DNA of 59,718 bases, from NCBI GenBank assembly GCA_905182255.1, contig CAJJAH010000006.1:1-59718 (forward strand), in the 5' to 3' direction. The position numbers and the translations under genes were made by a program. Of this stretch, positions 37,639-47,076 are shown piece by piece; the stretch's first letter is position 1; each line of letters opens with the position of its first letter. The notes below the pieces were generated by a model. The model had not been told where the DNA came from. It made no database searches and saw only the letters and a program-made list of their open reading frames with translations. The DNA comes from Cryomorphaceae bacterium BACL11 MAG-121001-bin54. GTDB lineage: Bacteria; Bacteroidota; Bacteroidia; Flavobacteriales; BACL11.

Positions 37639-38583
37639 TTATTGGTTGCTTCTCCATTTATCAGAAATAGACTCATTTTTCACTACTGAAGTGATTGTTT
37701 GAGCAAAGAAATCAGCAACTGAAATTTCTCTTACTTTACTACTATTATGTGTTTTAGGAATTGTGTTTGTAACTACTAATTCCGCAATGTTTGAATTATC
37801 TAACCTTTCATAAGCTTTGCCCGATAAAATAGCATGTGTACAATATGCCCTTACACTTGTCGCTCCATTTTCTATCATTAAATCTGCAGCTTTAGTAAGT
37901 GTCCCACCAGTATCCACCATATCATCAATAATTACAACATCTTTACCTTTTACATCTCCTAATACTTTCATCTCACCAATAACATTGGCTTGCTTGCGCT
38001 CTTTGTAGCAGACAACAACTCCTGAATTTAAGATTTTAGCATATGCATTTGCTCTTTTACTACCCCCCATATCAGGTGAAGCAATAGTCAGATTAGGTAA
38101 ATTAAGACTTGTAATATCTTCAATAAAAAGCTCTGAAGCGTATAAATGATCAACAGGAACTTCAAAAAATCCTTGAATTTGATCAGCATGTAAATCCATA
38201 GTCATAATACGATCAACGCCTGCTGCAGTAAGTAAATTAGAAACTAGTTTAGCCCCTATCGGTACTCTTGGTTTTCCTTTTTTGTCCTGACGAGCATAAC
38301 CAAAATAAGGCATTACTGCAATAATATTGGCTGCTGAAGCTCTTTTTGCAGCATCAATCATTAGCAATAACTCCATCAAATTATCAGATGGGGGTGTGGT
38401 AGATTGAATCAAAAATACATCAGCACCTCTTACTGTTTCGTCAAATGAAGGCTCAAACTCACCATCAGAAAATTCAACTATTGAGGATTTATTTAACTCA
38501 ACACCAAAGGCATTAGCGATTTTACTAGCTAAGTTCTTAGTATTATTTCCTGCAAAAAATTTAATTGGTCTTTCCATGGACAT
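37639..38583 (-). CDS. prs: Ribose-phosphate pyrophosphokinase
   Basis: 314 aa, the normal length. Makes PRPP from ribose-5-phosphate and ATP. Signatures: FAGNNTKNLASKIANAFG, FSDGEFEPSFDETVRGADVFLIQST, VMPYFGYARQDKKGKPRVPIGAKL, TMDLHADQIQGFF, and the PRPP-binding loop DVVIIDDMVDTGGTLTKAA. First gene of prs-rplY-pth. Upstream on the minus strand TATATTTG (plus 38611-38604) fits a -7 element, although no clear -33 TTG is seen. Confidence 0.97.
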   Translation of the reverse strand: MSMERPIKFFAGNNTKNLASKIANAFGVELNKSSIVEFSDGEFEPSFDETVRGADVFLIQSTTPPSDNLMELLLMIDAAKRASAANIIAVMPYFGYARQDKKGKPRVPIGAKLVSNLLTAAGVDRIMTMDLHADQIQGFFEVPVDHLYASELFIEDITSLNLPNLTIASPDMGGSKRANAYAKILNSGVVVCYKERKQANVIGEMKVLGDVKGKDVVIIDDMVDTGGTLTKAADLMIENGATSVRAYCTHAILSGKAYERLDNSNIAELVVTNTIPKTHNSSKVREISVADFFAQTITSVVKNESISDKWRSNQ

Positions 38584-38603
38584 ATCTTGTTAAAAAAGGG
38601 GTG

Positions 38604-38611
38604 CAAATATA
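38604..38611 (-). promoter_or_regulatory. -7 element candidate for prs-rplY-pth
   Basis: TATATTTG on the minus strand 21 bases before the prs ATG matches TAnnTTTG. The partner -33 TTG is not evident in the expected range, so confidence is modest. Confidence 0.35.
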
Positions 38612-38699
38612 CACTTTAGGTCTTAAATAGGCTAATGATTTTATTTTTTAGTTAAAAGGTGAAAGATTTGAAGTAAACATCTATTTTTGCATTCCACTT

Positions 38700-38781
38700 G
38701 CCCAGGTGGCGGAATTGGTAGACGCGTTGGTCTCAAACACCAATGAGGTAACTCGTGCCGGTTCGAGCCCGGCTCTGGGTA
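38700..38781 (+). tRNA. tRNA-Leu (anticodon CAA)
   Basis: 82-base class II tRNA with a long variable arm. Acceptor GCCCAGG with TCTGGGT (two G-U pairs), D arm GGCGGAATTGGTAGACGC, anticodon stem TTGGT/ACCAA with loop CTCAAAC, T arm CCGGTTCGAGCCCGG. Reads UUG. A TATTTTTG element at 38682-38689 upstream could be its -7 box. Confidence 0.95.
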
Positions 38782-38783
38782 CT

Positions 38784-38814
38784 AAAGCAGAAACAATAAG
38801 TTTCTGCTTTTTTT
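38784..38814 (+). terminator. terminator after tRNA-Leu
   Basis: Perfect 11-bp stem (38784-38794 with 38800-38810), 5-base loop, followed by seven Ts in total. Starts 3 bases after the tRNA. Confidence 0.92.
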
Positions 38815-38868
38815 ATATACCTAAAAATACAAGTTTTTTGTATCTTGCACCTTTATTTACATCAACTA

Positions 38869-39300
38869 ATGACCAGCACAAAACAAGAAAAATACGATAG
38901 GGCTTACCTAAGAATGGCAATAGAGTGGGCAAAGCTATCCCATTGTAAACGCAAACAAGTGGGTGCACTAATTGTAAAAAATAGAATGATAATTTCAGAT
39001 GGCTACAACGGGGCTCCAACTGGCTTTGAAAATTGCTGTGAAGATGAAAATGAAAAAACTCACTGGTATGTACTACATGCTGAAGCAAATGCCATACTAA
39101 AAACCGCTAGTTCCACTCACAATTGTAGCGGAGCAACAGTATATCTAACTCTTTCCCCTTGTAGAGAATGTAGTAAACTTGTACATCAAGCTGGCATAAA
39201 ACGCCTTGTATTCATTAATAAATATAAGGATACATCTGGAATTGACTTTTTAAAAGAAGCAGGTGTAGAAGTAGTAGAATTTGACAAGCAAAAATTATAA
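38869..39300 (+). CDS. dCMP deaminase family protein (ComEB-like)
   Basis: 143 aa from ATG 38869; a TTG at 38845 would add eight residues that look like leader. Deaminates dCMP to dUMP for dTTP synthesis. Zinc motif HAEANAIL gives His70 and the proton-shuttling Glu72; LSPCRECSKL gives Cys98 and Cys101. SDGYNGAPTGFENC is the nucleotide-binding loop typical of dCMP deaminases. The stop overlaps the next ATG by one base (TAATG), so it is translationally coupled to the protease gene. Confidence 0.92.
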   Translation: MTSTKQEKYDRAYLRMAIEWAKLSHCKRKQVGALIVKNRMIISDGYNGAPTGFENCCEDENEKTHWYVLHAEANAILKTASSTHNCSGATVYLTLSPCRECSKLVHQAGIKRLVFINKYKDTSGIDFLKEAGVEVVEFDKQKL

Positions 39301-40817
39301 TGAAAAAATTACAACCTCTTATTTATGCCCTGCTGATCTGCAGTGGAATACTTCTAGGTAATTTAGGAAACGATTCCCCTAAAGCAACCCAGGAGGGGAA
39401 AATAAATGCCATTCTTAATCTAATTGACAATCACTATGTAGATACGCTAAATACTAGCGATTTTGAAGATAAAACTATTAATGCTATTTTAAACGAGCTT
39501 GACCCCCACTCCGCTTACATTCCCGTGAAAAAATACCAAGCTGTAGAAGAGGATATGCAAGGGAGTTTTAGCGGGATAGGTGTTCAATTTAATATTATTG
39601 ATGATACTATAGTAGTGGTTTCGGCTATTTCAGGAGGTCCATCAGAAAAACTTGGAATTCAATCGGGTGATAGAATTACATCTGTAGAAAAAGAAGATGT
39701 CGCTAGCACTGGTATAAAAAATGAAGGAGTAATAAAATTACTAAGAGGGGAAAAAGGGAGCATAGTAAATGTTAATATAAAAAGAAGAGGGCAATTAGAA
39801 TTAATACCCTTTGCAATAACACGTGATGATATACCACTATATAGTGTAGATGTTGGAATAATACTAAAAGATCATATTGGTTATATAAAAATCAACCGAT
39901 TTGCTGCTACCACTTATGAAGAAATGATGGAGAAAGTAAATTCCCTACAACAAGAGGGAATGCAGAAACTCATCCTTGATTTAAGAGGGAATCCAGGTGG
40001 ATATCTACATATTGCCAACCAAATGTGTGACGAATTCCTAAAAGATGGAGAGCTAATCGTATTTACTGAAGGCAGAAATAGGCCAAAAGAAGAAACATTT
40101 GCCACTCGTAATGGACAGCTAGAAAACATAAAGGTAATAGTACTTATTGATGAAGGTTCCGCATCTGCATCCGAAATTGTATCGGGAGCCTTGCAAGATA
40201 ACGATAGAGGAAAAATTATAGGGAGAAGATCGTTCGGAAAAGGCTTAGTACAGGAACAGATTCCACTTCAAGATGGATCGGTAATTCGTCTTACCACACA
40301 AAGATACTACACTCCATCTGGCAGATGCATTCAAAAAGATTATGGGAAGAATGAAAAGGATTACTACTTAGAACAATACGTACGAAAAGATACAATAGAT
40401 AACTTTCCTGATAGTTTAATATACACAACAAAAAATGGAAGGACGGTATATGGTGGTGGTGGAATTACGCCAGATATAACTATAAAAAGAGATAGTACAG
40501 CAAACTATTTGCAAATAAATAGAATGATTAGTAAGGGCTGGTTAAATGAATTTTGCTTAGAGCAAAGCGAACAGTTGAAAAAGAAAAATATTAAATCCCA
40601 TACCGAAATTAATAAAACTATTATTTACTCCCAATACAAAGAATTTGTAAACGAAAAAGATAAAAACTTTAAGCTGAAACTAGGGAATACTGAATTAAAG
40701 TATTTCAGTAACCTATTAAAAGCAACTACCTGCCGCAACCTATGGGATAATGATATTTATTACTCTGTGCTAAGTTTGGAAGATGAATACATACAAAGAG
40801 CAATAAATGAATTTTAA
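39300..40817 (+). CDS. S41 C-terminal processing peptidase (CtpA type)
   Basis: 505 aa. N-terminal hydrophobic signal or anchor (PLIYALLICSGILLGNL) directs it to the periplasm. A PDZ domain (about 90-175, GIGVQFNIIDDTIVVVSAI, KLGIQSGDRITSV) precedes the S41 catalytic domain with LDLRGNPGGYLHIANQMCDEF, DEGSASASEIVSGALQDNDRG (catalytic Ser) and GRRSFGKGLVQ (catalytic Lys). The C-terminal extension of about 100 aa is family-like. Such proteases trim envelope proteins. Coupled to the dCMP deaminase gene without obvious functional link. Confidence 0.94.
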   Translation: MKKLQPLIYALLICSGILLGNLGNDSPKATQEGKINAILNLIDNHYVDTLNTSDFEDKTINAILNELDPHSAYIPVKKYQAVEEDMQGSFSGIGVQFNIIDDTIVVVSAISGGPSEKLGIQSGDRITSVEKEDVASTGIKNEGVIKLLRGEKGSIVNVNIKRRGQLELIPFAITRDDIPLYSVDVGIILKDHIGYIKINRFAATTYEEMMEKVNSLQQEGMQKLILDLRGNPGGYLHIANQMCDEFLKDGELIVFTEGRNRPKEETFATRNGQLENIKVIVLIDEGSASASEIVSGALQDNDRGKIIGRRSFGKGLVQEQIPLQDGSVIRLTTQRYYTPSGRCIQKDYGKNEKDYYLEQYVRKDTIDNFPDSLIYTTKNGRTVYGGGGITPDITIKRDSTANYLQINRMISKGWLNEFCLEQSEQLKKKNIKSHTEINKTIIYSQYKEFVNEKDKNFKLKLGNTELKYFSNLLKATTCRNLWDNDIYYSVLSLEDEYIQRAINEF

Positions 40818-40877
40818 ATCTGCTAAATTTTACAAACTAATTGTAATTTTGAATACTTCATATAATAAAAAAGAAAA

Positions 40878-42200
40878 ATGAATATTACAGTAATAGGATC
40901 TGGATATGTTGGACTAGTATCAGGAACTTGTTTTTCCGAGATGGGAAATAAAGTTACTTGTGTAGATATTGATCCAATAAAAATAGAAAAATTAAATAAA
41001 GGAATAATTCCTATTTTTGAACCTGGTCTGGACCAAATGGTTTTAAAAAATGTAAAGAATAAAAATTTATTTTTTACAACAGAATTAGATAAAGCTTTAA
41101 AGGATTCTGAAATTGCTTTTATAGCAGTAGGAACCCCTATGGGAGCTGATGGATCTGCAGATTTACAATATGTATTGGCAGTAGCAAAATCTATTGGACA
41201 AAGCATGCAAAAAAGATTAGTTATTGTAGATAAATCTACAGTACCTATTGGAACTGCAGATAAGGTAAAAGCAACCATTCAAAAAGAATTAGATGTACGT
41301 AATTCAGACTTAAAATTCGATGTAGTTTCTAACCCTGAGTTTTTAAAAGAAGGCGCAGCGATAGATGATTTTATGAAACCAGATAGAGTTGTTATTGGTT
41401 CAGATTCAGAATATGCTATTGAATTAATGAAGCAATTATATTCTCCCTTCTTTAGAACACATGATCGTTTTATTACGATGGATATTCGTTCTGCTGAAAT
41501 GACAAAATATGCAGCAAATGCAATGTTGGCAACTAAGATTTCGTTTATGAATGAAATTGCTAATATTTGCGAGAAAGTGGGTGCTGATGCAAATAAAGTA
41601 CGTATTGGTATTGGTTCAGACAAAAGAATAGGATATAGTTTTATATATCCAGGTGCTGGTTATGGTGGGTCTTGTTTTCCAAAAGATGTAAAAGCACTTA
41701 CCAAAATTGCTAAAGAAAATGGGTATGAGTCCAAATTAATCACCGCAGTTGAAAAAGTTAATGATGCACAAAAATTAGTCATCGCTCAAAAGATAGTCAA
41801 ACGATTTGGAGAAGATTTAACAGGCTATACTTTTGGTGTTTGGGGATTGGCATTTAAACCAGGAACAGATGACATGCGAGAAGCTCCAGCAATTTATGTA
41901 ATCAAAGAATTAATAAAGCGCGGTGCTATGATAAAAGCATATGACCCAAAGGCTATGAATGAGGCTAAAGAGCATTACCTAAATGGGATTCAAAATATTG
42001 AGTATGTAGATTCTAAATATGAAGTTTTAAAAAACTCAAGTGCTTTAGTTCTATTAACTGAGTGGAAAGAATTTAGATCTCCAGATTTTGAAGAACTAAA
42101 AAATAAATTAAAAAATCCAATTATTTTTGATGGGAGAAATCAGTACAATGCCTTTAATTTAGAATCAAAAGGATTTGAATATTTTCAAATAGGTAAATAA
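40878..42200 (+). CDS. ugd: UDP-glucose/nucleotide-sugar 6-dehydrogenase
   Basis: 440 aa. Oxidises the C6 alcohol of a UDP-sugar (most likely UDP-glucose to UDP-glucuronate) with two NAD+. Rossmann motif GSGYVGLVSGTCFSEMGNKVTCVDID at the start, then STVPIGTADKV, NPEFLKEGAAIDDFMKPDRVVIG, and the catalytic Cys266 in GAGYGGSCFPKD. KPGTDDMREAPAIYVI lies in the C-terminal UDP-binding domain. All key residues are present. First gene of the polysaccharide locus, followed after 6 bases by a related but broken dehydrogenase. Confidence 0.94.
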   Translation: MNITVIGSGYVGLVSGTCFSEMGNKVTCVDIDPIKIEKLNKGIIPIFEPGLDQMVLKNVKNKNLFFTTELDKALKDSEIAFIAVGTPMGADGSADLQYVLAVAKSIGQSMQKRLVIVDKSTVPIGTADKVKATIQKELDVRNSDLKFDVVSNPEFLKEGAAIDDFMKPDRVVIGSDSEYAIELMKQLYSPFFRTHDRFITMDIRSAEMTKYAANAMLATKISFMNEIANICEKVGADANKVRIGIGSDKRIGYSFIYPGAGYGGSCFPKDVKALTKIAKENGYESKLITAVEKVNDAQKLVIAQKIVKRFGEDLTGYTFGVWGLAFKPGTDDMREAPAIYVIKELIKRGAMIKAYDPKAMNEAKEHYLNGIQNIEYVDSKYEVLKNSSALVLLTEWKEFRSPDFEELKNKLKNPIIFDGRNQYNAFNLESKGFEYFQIGK

Positions 42201-42206
42201 AGAATA

Positions 42207-43506
42207 GTGAAAAAGGACACTAAAATTGCCGTTATCGGTCTTGGTTATGTTGGATTGCCTTTGGCTGTTGAATTTGCTAAAAAATATGTAGTTGTTGGCT
42301 TTGATATTAATCCTGAACGAGTAGAAGAATTAAGAAAAGGAATTGATGAAACATTAGAAATAACAAATGAGCAGTTAAGTGCCGTTTTAGTAGAAAATAC
42401 AAAAGAATTATCTAATAATATATTGGTTTATTGCCAAGTTCTGATGTAAAGGATATTGCATTAGCTACTGTTTATATTGTTACTGTTCCAACTCCAGTAG
42501 ATGAACATAAAAATCCTGATTTAAGTTATTTGATTTCTGCATCTAAGATGATAGCTACTGTTTTAAAAAAAGAGGATATAGTCATTTATGAATCTACCGT
42601 TTATCCTGGCTGTACTGAAGAAGATTGTGTGCCTGTCTTAGAAAAATACTCTGGACTTAAATTCAATAAAGATTTTTTCTGCGGTTATTCTCCTGAACGC
42701 ATTAATCCCGGAGATAAAATAAATACTATTTCTACGATTAAAAAGGTAACTTCAGGTTCTACGCCAGAAATAGGTGAAAAAATTAATAATTTATACAAAT
42801 CCATAATTACAGCTGGCACACATTTAGCTCCTTCAATAAAGGTTGCTGAAGCTTCCAAAGCTATTGAAAATGCACAAAGAGATGTAAATATATCTTTTGT
42901 AAATGAACTGGCCTTAATATTCGATCGCATGAATATTGACACGGATGATGTCTTGGCTGCAGCAAATACTAAATGGAATTTTTTACCTTTCAAGCCTGGA
43001 TTAGTGGGTGGTCATTGTATTTCTGTAGATCCTTATTACTTAGCACATAAAGCAGAATCTTTAGGCTATCACCCGGCAGTTATTCTTTCTGGAAGAAAGG
43101 TGAATGATGAAATGGGAATATTTGTGGCTACAAAAGTCATTAAAATAATGACTAGAAAAGGAATACCCATTACAGGATTCAAATATTTTAATTCTAGGAA
43201 TTACCTTTAAAGAAAATTGTCCTGACATCAGAAATACAAAAGTAGTTGATATTTACAAAGAACTTGTTTCCTATGGTGTTAAGGTAGATGTTAATGACCC
43301 ATGGGCAAATAAAAATGATGTGATGGATGAGTATGGAATCAAATTAACGGAAACTCTAAATCTTGAGCAGTATCAAGCTATTATACTAACCGTTGCTCAT
43401 AAAGAATACTCTACATCTTAAGATAGGTGAATTAAATAGAGATGAAGTTGTAGTATTTGACACAAAATCAGTATTTGATAAGACGTTAGTAGATTCTAGA
43501 TTGTAA
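42207..43506 (+). pseudogene. nucleotide-sugar dehydrogenase (TviB/WbpA-like) broken by three frameshifts
   Basis: Reading across three frames restores a complete protein of about 430 aa that would make a UDP-HexNAc uronate. It starts GTG 42207 with [23 protein letters not shown] frame change near 42420-42425 (two extra bases or one missing) leads into [35 protein letters not shown] and the catalytic [18 protein letters not shown]. An extra T near 43179 changes frame again into [19 protein letters not shown], and one extra base near 43416 leads to LKIGELNRDEVVVFDTKSVFD, ending at the stop 43504-43506. No other stops occur, so the damage is recent or is sequencing error. Confidence 0.88.
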
Positions 43507-43562
43507 TCAAAATCTATTAATTACGATTCAAGATCTACTTCTTTATGTATCGAAAATGTATC

Positions 43563-43586
43563 AACTTTAGATTAAAGTTTTAGTTA
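43563..43586 (+). terminator. weak hairpin after the broken dehydrogenase
   Basis: AACTTTA/TAAAGTT, 7 bp with a 3-base loop, followed by TTAGTTAGTTT. AU-only stem except one pair; a weak terminator candidate separating the dehydrogenases from upxY. Confidence 0.35.
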
Positions 43587-43664
43587 GTTTGCATTAAAGA
43601 AATAAGTTAACAAATGAATGTGAGCTAAGTGCTTATTAAATATTAATTACCCTTGTTTTTTAAT

Positions 43665-43672
43665 TATCTTTG
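43665..43672 (+). promoter_or_regulatory. -7 promoter element candidate upstream of the UpxY-like gene
   Basis: TATCTTTG fits TAnnTTTG and lies 20 bases before the ATG. A TTG at 43653-43655 is too close to be a regular -33, so this is a partial match. Confidence 0.4.
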
Positions 43673-43692
43673 TTTTGAATGAAATTATTTAA

Positions 43693-44163
43693 ATGGTAGA
43701 TACAATTTCAAAAAATTGGTTTGTAATATATACAAAACCTAGGCAGGAATTAAAGGTATTGGAACACTTAACCCATTTAGGGATAGAAGCTTATACTCCA
43801 ACTAAAATTGAAGTTAGAAAATGGTCTGATCGCAAGAAAAAGGTGACCGTTTGTTTATTGCCTTCAATGGTATTGGTTTGTTTAGAGGAAAATGAAGTAA
43901 GTAAAGTATTTGAAGTTCCGGGAGTGAGAAGATATTTGTTTGTACATGGTGAGCGAGCTAGAGTCACGAATGATGAGGTTTTAGCAATGAAACACTATAT
44001 AGAAAACACTTATCAGTTGTTAGATAAAAAAGACCATTTAGTGGGGAGTAAGATAAAAATACCTTCACTAAATCAAGAAGCGGAGATAATTTCTGTTAAA
44101 GGAAAGCGTTGTATAGCCCAATTAGAATTACTTGGAGCTACTGTATCATTTCAATTGAACTAA
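43693..44163 (+). CDS. NusG-family transcription antiterminator (UpxY/RfaH-like)
   Basis: 156 aa. NGN domain: NWFVIYTKPRQELKVLEHLTHLGIEAYTPT, RKWSDRKKKVTVCLLPSMVLV, and VPGVRRYLFVHGERARVTNDEVLAM. A short KOW-type C-terminal part (LVGSKIKIPSLNQEAEIISVKGKRCIAQLELLGATVSFQL) follows. In Bacteroides, UpxY proteins encoded at the start of capsule operons allow polymerase to read through the long leader and operon. Its place directly before the biosynthetic genes, followed by a 152-base structured leader, fits that role. The preceding gap of 186 bases isolates it from the dehydrogenases. Confidence 0.9.
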   Translation: MVDTISKNWFVIYTKPRQELKVLEHLTHLGIEAYTPTKIEVRKWSDRKKKVTVCLLPSMVLVCLEENEVSKVFEVPGVRRYLFVHGERARVTNDEVLAMKHYIENTYQLLDKKDHLVGSKIKIPSLNQEAEIISVKGKRCIAQLELLGATVSFQLN

Positions 44164-44315
44164 TCAATTGAATTTTTTTTTAATTAGTAAAAAATATTAC
44201 TGTGGGTAGTAAGGGCGGAGCTGTAAGAAAAAGGAAGGTTTTTGAATAAAATAGAAGAAAACAGACTACCGGCCCTAGTCTTTGAATTAGAGCTTAAGAA
44301 TACTTAAAATAATAT
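44164..44315 (+). promoter_or_regulatory. structured leader after upxY with ops-like GC-rich patch
   Basis: 152 bases, mostly AT, with two GC-rich islands. The first (44202-44224) contains GGCGGAGCTGT, resembling the RfaH ops core GGCGGTAG. The second forms a hairpin AGACTA/TAGTCT with loop CCGGCCC (44263-44281). AGGGCGG at 44212-44218 can instead pair with CCGGCCCT (44269-44276) with one bulge, so two exclusive folds exist. Regulatory function is inferred from position. Confidence 0.4.
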
Positions 44316-44801
44316 ATGAGTAAATTGTTTTATAAAAATATTGAAGATGAATTAACTAATTTGGGGTTTCAAATTGTAGATTCAAATCTTGAGAAACCTT
44401 GGGGGGCTTATTTTTGTATTGATGAAAATCAAGCTCAAGAATTTTCTAATAAATTTTTTGATGGTATAGACGTAGATAGCTTAAAAGTTAGAAATAAATT
44501 GAGCCCTAAAATCTTGATTGTAAAACCAAACAGCAGATTATCATGGCAATATCATAATAGGCGTGCTGAAATTTGGCAAGTATATAAAGGTCAAGTGGGT
44601 GTTGTGCAAAGTGATACCGATATTGAAAATGAGCTAAAAAATTATATGCCGGGTGATCAAATCAAATTAAGACAAGGTGAAAGGCACCGTTTAGTTGGAT
44701 TGGCTGATTATGGGGTGGTGGCCGAAATTTGGCAGCACACAGATGAAATTCCATCTAATGAGGATGATATTATTAGGGTACAAGATGATTTTAATAGATA
44801 A
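44316..44801 (+). CDS. cupin, type II phosphomannose isomerase-like
   Basis: 161 aa. The central KILIVKPNSRLSWQYHNRRAEIWQVYKGQVGVVQSD and MPGDQIKLRQGERHRLVGLADYGVVAEIWQH match the cupin domain found at the C-terminus of ManC-type bifunctional enzymes, which interconverts fructose-6-P and mannose-6-P. The metal-binding His and Glu (H-N-R-R-A-E, RHR) are visible. The nucleotidyltransferase (GDP-mannose pyrophosphorylase) half is absent, so GDP-mannose must be made by another gene. Next to fcl and gmd, which supports a GDP-mannose/fucose link. Confidence 0.82.
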   Translation: MSKLFYKNIEDELTNLGFQIVDSNLEKPWGAYFCIDENQAQEFSNKFFDGIDVDSLKVRNKLSPKILIVKPNSRLSWQYHNRRAEIWQVYKGQVGVVQSDTDIENELKNYMPGDQIKLRQGERHRLVGLADYGVVAEIWQHTDEIPSNEDDIIRVQDDFNR

Positions 44802-44807
44802 GAGATA

Positions 44808-45755
44808 ATGAATAAGAAAACTAAAATATATATTGCAGGACATAGAGGTATGGTTGGGTCTGCTGTATGGAGAGCTTTAGAAGAGAAAGGATATACAAAT
44901 TTATTAGGTAAAAAAAGTAGTGAACTAGATTTAAGAAATCAACAGGCAGTTATGAATTTTTATGCAACTGAAAAACCTGAAGTAGTGATTGATGCCGCTG
45001 CAAAAGTTGGTGGAATTCTCGCTAATAACGATTATCCCTACCAATTTTTAATGGAAAACATGCAGATTCAAAATAACTTAATTGATGGCGCATTAAATGC
45101 GGGAATTGAGAAATTTATTTTCTTAGGAAGTTCTTGTATTTATCCAAAGTTTGCACCCCAGCCATTAAAAGAAGATTGTCTACTTACTAATTCTTTAGAA
45201 CCTACTAATGAATGGTATGCCCTTGCAAAAATAACAGGTGTAAAAACCTGCCAGGCTATTAGAAAACAATTCAATAAAGATTATGTAAGTTTAATGCCTA
45301 CAAACTTGTATGGGTATTTTGATAATTTCGATTTAGAAACCTCTCATGTCTTGCCTGCAATGCTGCGCAAGTTCCATGAAGCAAAAGAAAATAATACTCC
45401 TGTAAAATTATGGGGAAGCGGAACACCAATGCGAGAGTTTTTGTTTGTAGATGATATGGCAGAAGCTGTTGTTTATGCATTAGAAAATAAATTGCCAGAA
45501 TATTTATACAATGTAGGGTCAGGTAAAGACATTACTATAAAAGAATTGGCAGAAACCATACAACAAGTAACAGGACATAACGGTGAAATTATTTGGGATA
45601 CTAAAAAGCCAGATGGGACACCAAGGAAACTAATGGATGTATCTAAAATGGCAACATTGGGTTGGGAATATAGTACCGAATTAAAAGAAGGAATTGAAAA
45701 AACATATTCTTGGTTTTTGGAGAATATAGAAAATATAAAAGAAGTTAAAATGTAA
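44808..45755 (+). CDS. fcl: GDP-L-fucose synthase
   Basis: 315-aa SDR enzyme that epimerises and reduces GDP-4-keto-6-deoxymannose to GDP-L-fucose with NADPH. Signatures: [57 protein letters not shown], the catalytic Tyr-x3-Lys in [11 protein letters not shown], and [14 protein letters not shown]. Complete. It comes before gmd, separated by 34 bases that contain a small hairpin. Confidence 0.96.
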   Translation: MNKKTKIYIAGHRGMVGSAVWRALEEKGYTNLLGKKSSELDLRNQQAVMNFYATEKPEVVIDAAAKVGGILANNDYPYQFLMENMQIQNNLIDGALNAGIEKFIFLGSSCIYPKFAPQPLKEDCLLTNSLEPTNEWYALAKITGVKTCQAIRKQFNKDYVSLMPTNLYGYFDNFDLETSHVLPAMLRKFHEAKENNTPVKLWGSGTPMREFLFVDDMAEAVVYALENKLPEYLYNVGSGKDITIKELAETIQQVTGHNGEIIWDTKKPDGTPRKLMDVSKMATLGWEYSTELKEGIEKTYSWFLENIENIKEVKM

Positions 45756-45774
45756 ACTATCTCGTGATAGTTTA
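45753..45774. repeat. 9-bp perfect hairpin between fcl and gmd
   Basis: TAAACTATC/GATAGTTTA with a TCGT loop; it includes the fcl stop codon. No T run follows, so it is not a standard terminator. It could affect mRNA stability or partial termination. Confidence 0.55.
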
Positions 45775-45789
45775 ATAAAAATAAATAAT

Positions 45790-46917
45790 ATGAAAGTAGC
45801 TTTAATTACAGGAATTACAGGCCAAGATGGATCTTATTTAGCTGAGCTATTGTTGGAAAAAGGATACATGGTACACGGTATTAAAAGAAGGTCATCCTTA
45901 TTTAATACTGATAGAATTGATCATTTATATCAAGATCCACACCATCCTGATCAAAAATTTAAATTGCATTATGGAGATTTATCAGATGCAATGAATTTGA
46001 CCCGTATTATCCAAGAAACACAACCGGATGAAATTTATAATTTAGGAGCTATGTCGCATGTTGCTGTTTCTTTTGATACTCCAGAATATGTAGGAAATAT
46101 TGACGGATTAGGAACTTTACGAATATTAGAGGCCGTAAGAATTTTAGGTTTAGAAAAGAAAACAAGAATTTACCAAGCTTCAACTTCTGAATTATACGGA
46201 GGTATGCCAGAAAATAAAAATGAAAAAGGTTTTTATGACGAATTCTCACCGTTTTACCCCCGTTCTCCATACGGAGTAGCTAAAATTTACGGTTTTTGGA
46301 TTACTAAAAACTATCGTGAAGCCTATAATATGTTTGCTTGTAATGGTATTTTATTCAACCACGAATCGCCAAGAAGAGGTGAAACTTTTGTAACCAGAAA
46401 AATTACCCGTGCGGTATCAAAAATAGCATTAGGGTTGCAAGATAAATTATTTTTAGGGAATTTGGAAGCTAAACGTGATTGGGGACATGCCAAAGATTAT
46501 GTTAGAATGATGTGGATGATATTGCAAGCTGACAAGGCAGAAGATTGGGTAATTGCAACAGGAGTTACTACAACAGTGAGGGATTTTGTACGTTTGGCTT
46601 TTGGAGAAGTTGGAATTGAATTAGAATTTAAAGGAGAAGGAAAAGATGAGAAAGCATATGTTACAGCATGTAATCATAAAGATTTTCAAGTCAAAATAGG
46701 TAAAGAAGTTTTATCTGTAGACCCCTCCTATTTCCGACCAACAGAAGTTGATTTGTTAATTGGAGACCCTTCAAAGGCGAAAAAAAAATTAGGCTGGGTA
46801 CCAGAACATGACTTAGCTTCTTTGGTAAAAGACATGATGGAATGCGATGTATCACTAATGAAAAAAGATATTGCTTTACTTAAAGCAGGACATGAAATTT
46901 TAAAACAGGCTGAGTAA
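45790..46917 (+). CDS. gmd: GDP-mannose 4,6-dehydratase
   Basis: 375-aa SDR enzyme converting GDP-mannose to GDP-4-keto-6-deoxymannose, the step before fcl. [62 protein letters not shown], the catalytic YGVAK in [29 protein letters not shown], and [17 protein letters not shown] are all typical. Complete and of normal length. Together with fcl it gives GDP-L-fucose for the surface polysaccharide. Confidence 0.97.
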   Translation: MKVALITGITGQDGSYLAELLLEKGYMVHGIKRRSSLFNTDRIDHLYQDPHHPDQKFKLHYGDLSDAMNLTRIIQETQPDEIYNLGAMSHVAVSFDTPEYVGNIDGLGTLRILEAVRILGLEKKTRIYQASTSELYGGMPENKNEKGFYDEFSPFYPRSPYGVAKIYGFWITKNYREAYNMFACNGILFNHESPRRGETFVTRKITRAVSKIALGLQDKLFLGNLEAKRDWGHAKDYVRMMWMILQADKAEDWVIATGVTTTVRDFVRLAFGEVGIELEFKGEGKDEKAYVTACNHKDFQVKIGKEVLSVDPSYFRPTEVDLLIGDPSKAKKKLGWVPEHDLASLVKDMMECDVSLMKKDIALLKAGHEILKQAE

Positions 46918-47076
46918 AAGACAAATAAAGAAACACTTACAAGTTTTTTAAAGAATTTATTATAGTTCTTCCCTCTTGTATTTATAAATCACTAACGATT
47001 TATTCCTAATGACAAATATTAGTTTTTTTGACATAGAACTATAACATTTATTATACAAGAAGATTTCATTAATTAT

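Noticed and set aside
38706-38900. plus-strand frame over tRNA-Leu and the deaminase start
   Set aside because: It is a read-through of the tRNA and terminator; both the tRNA and the deaminase are well supported.
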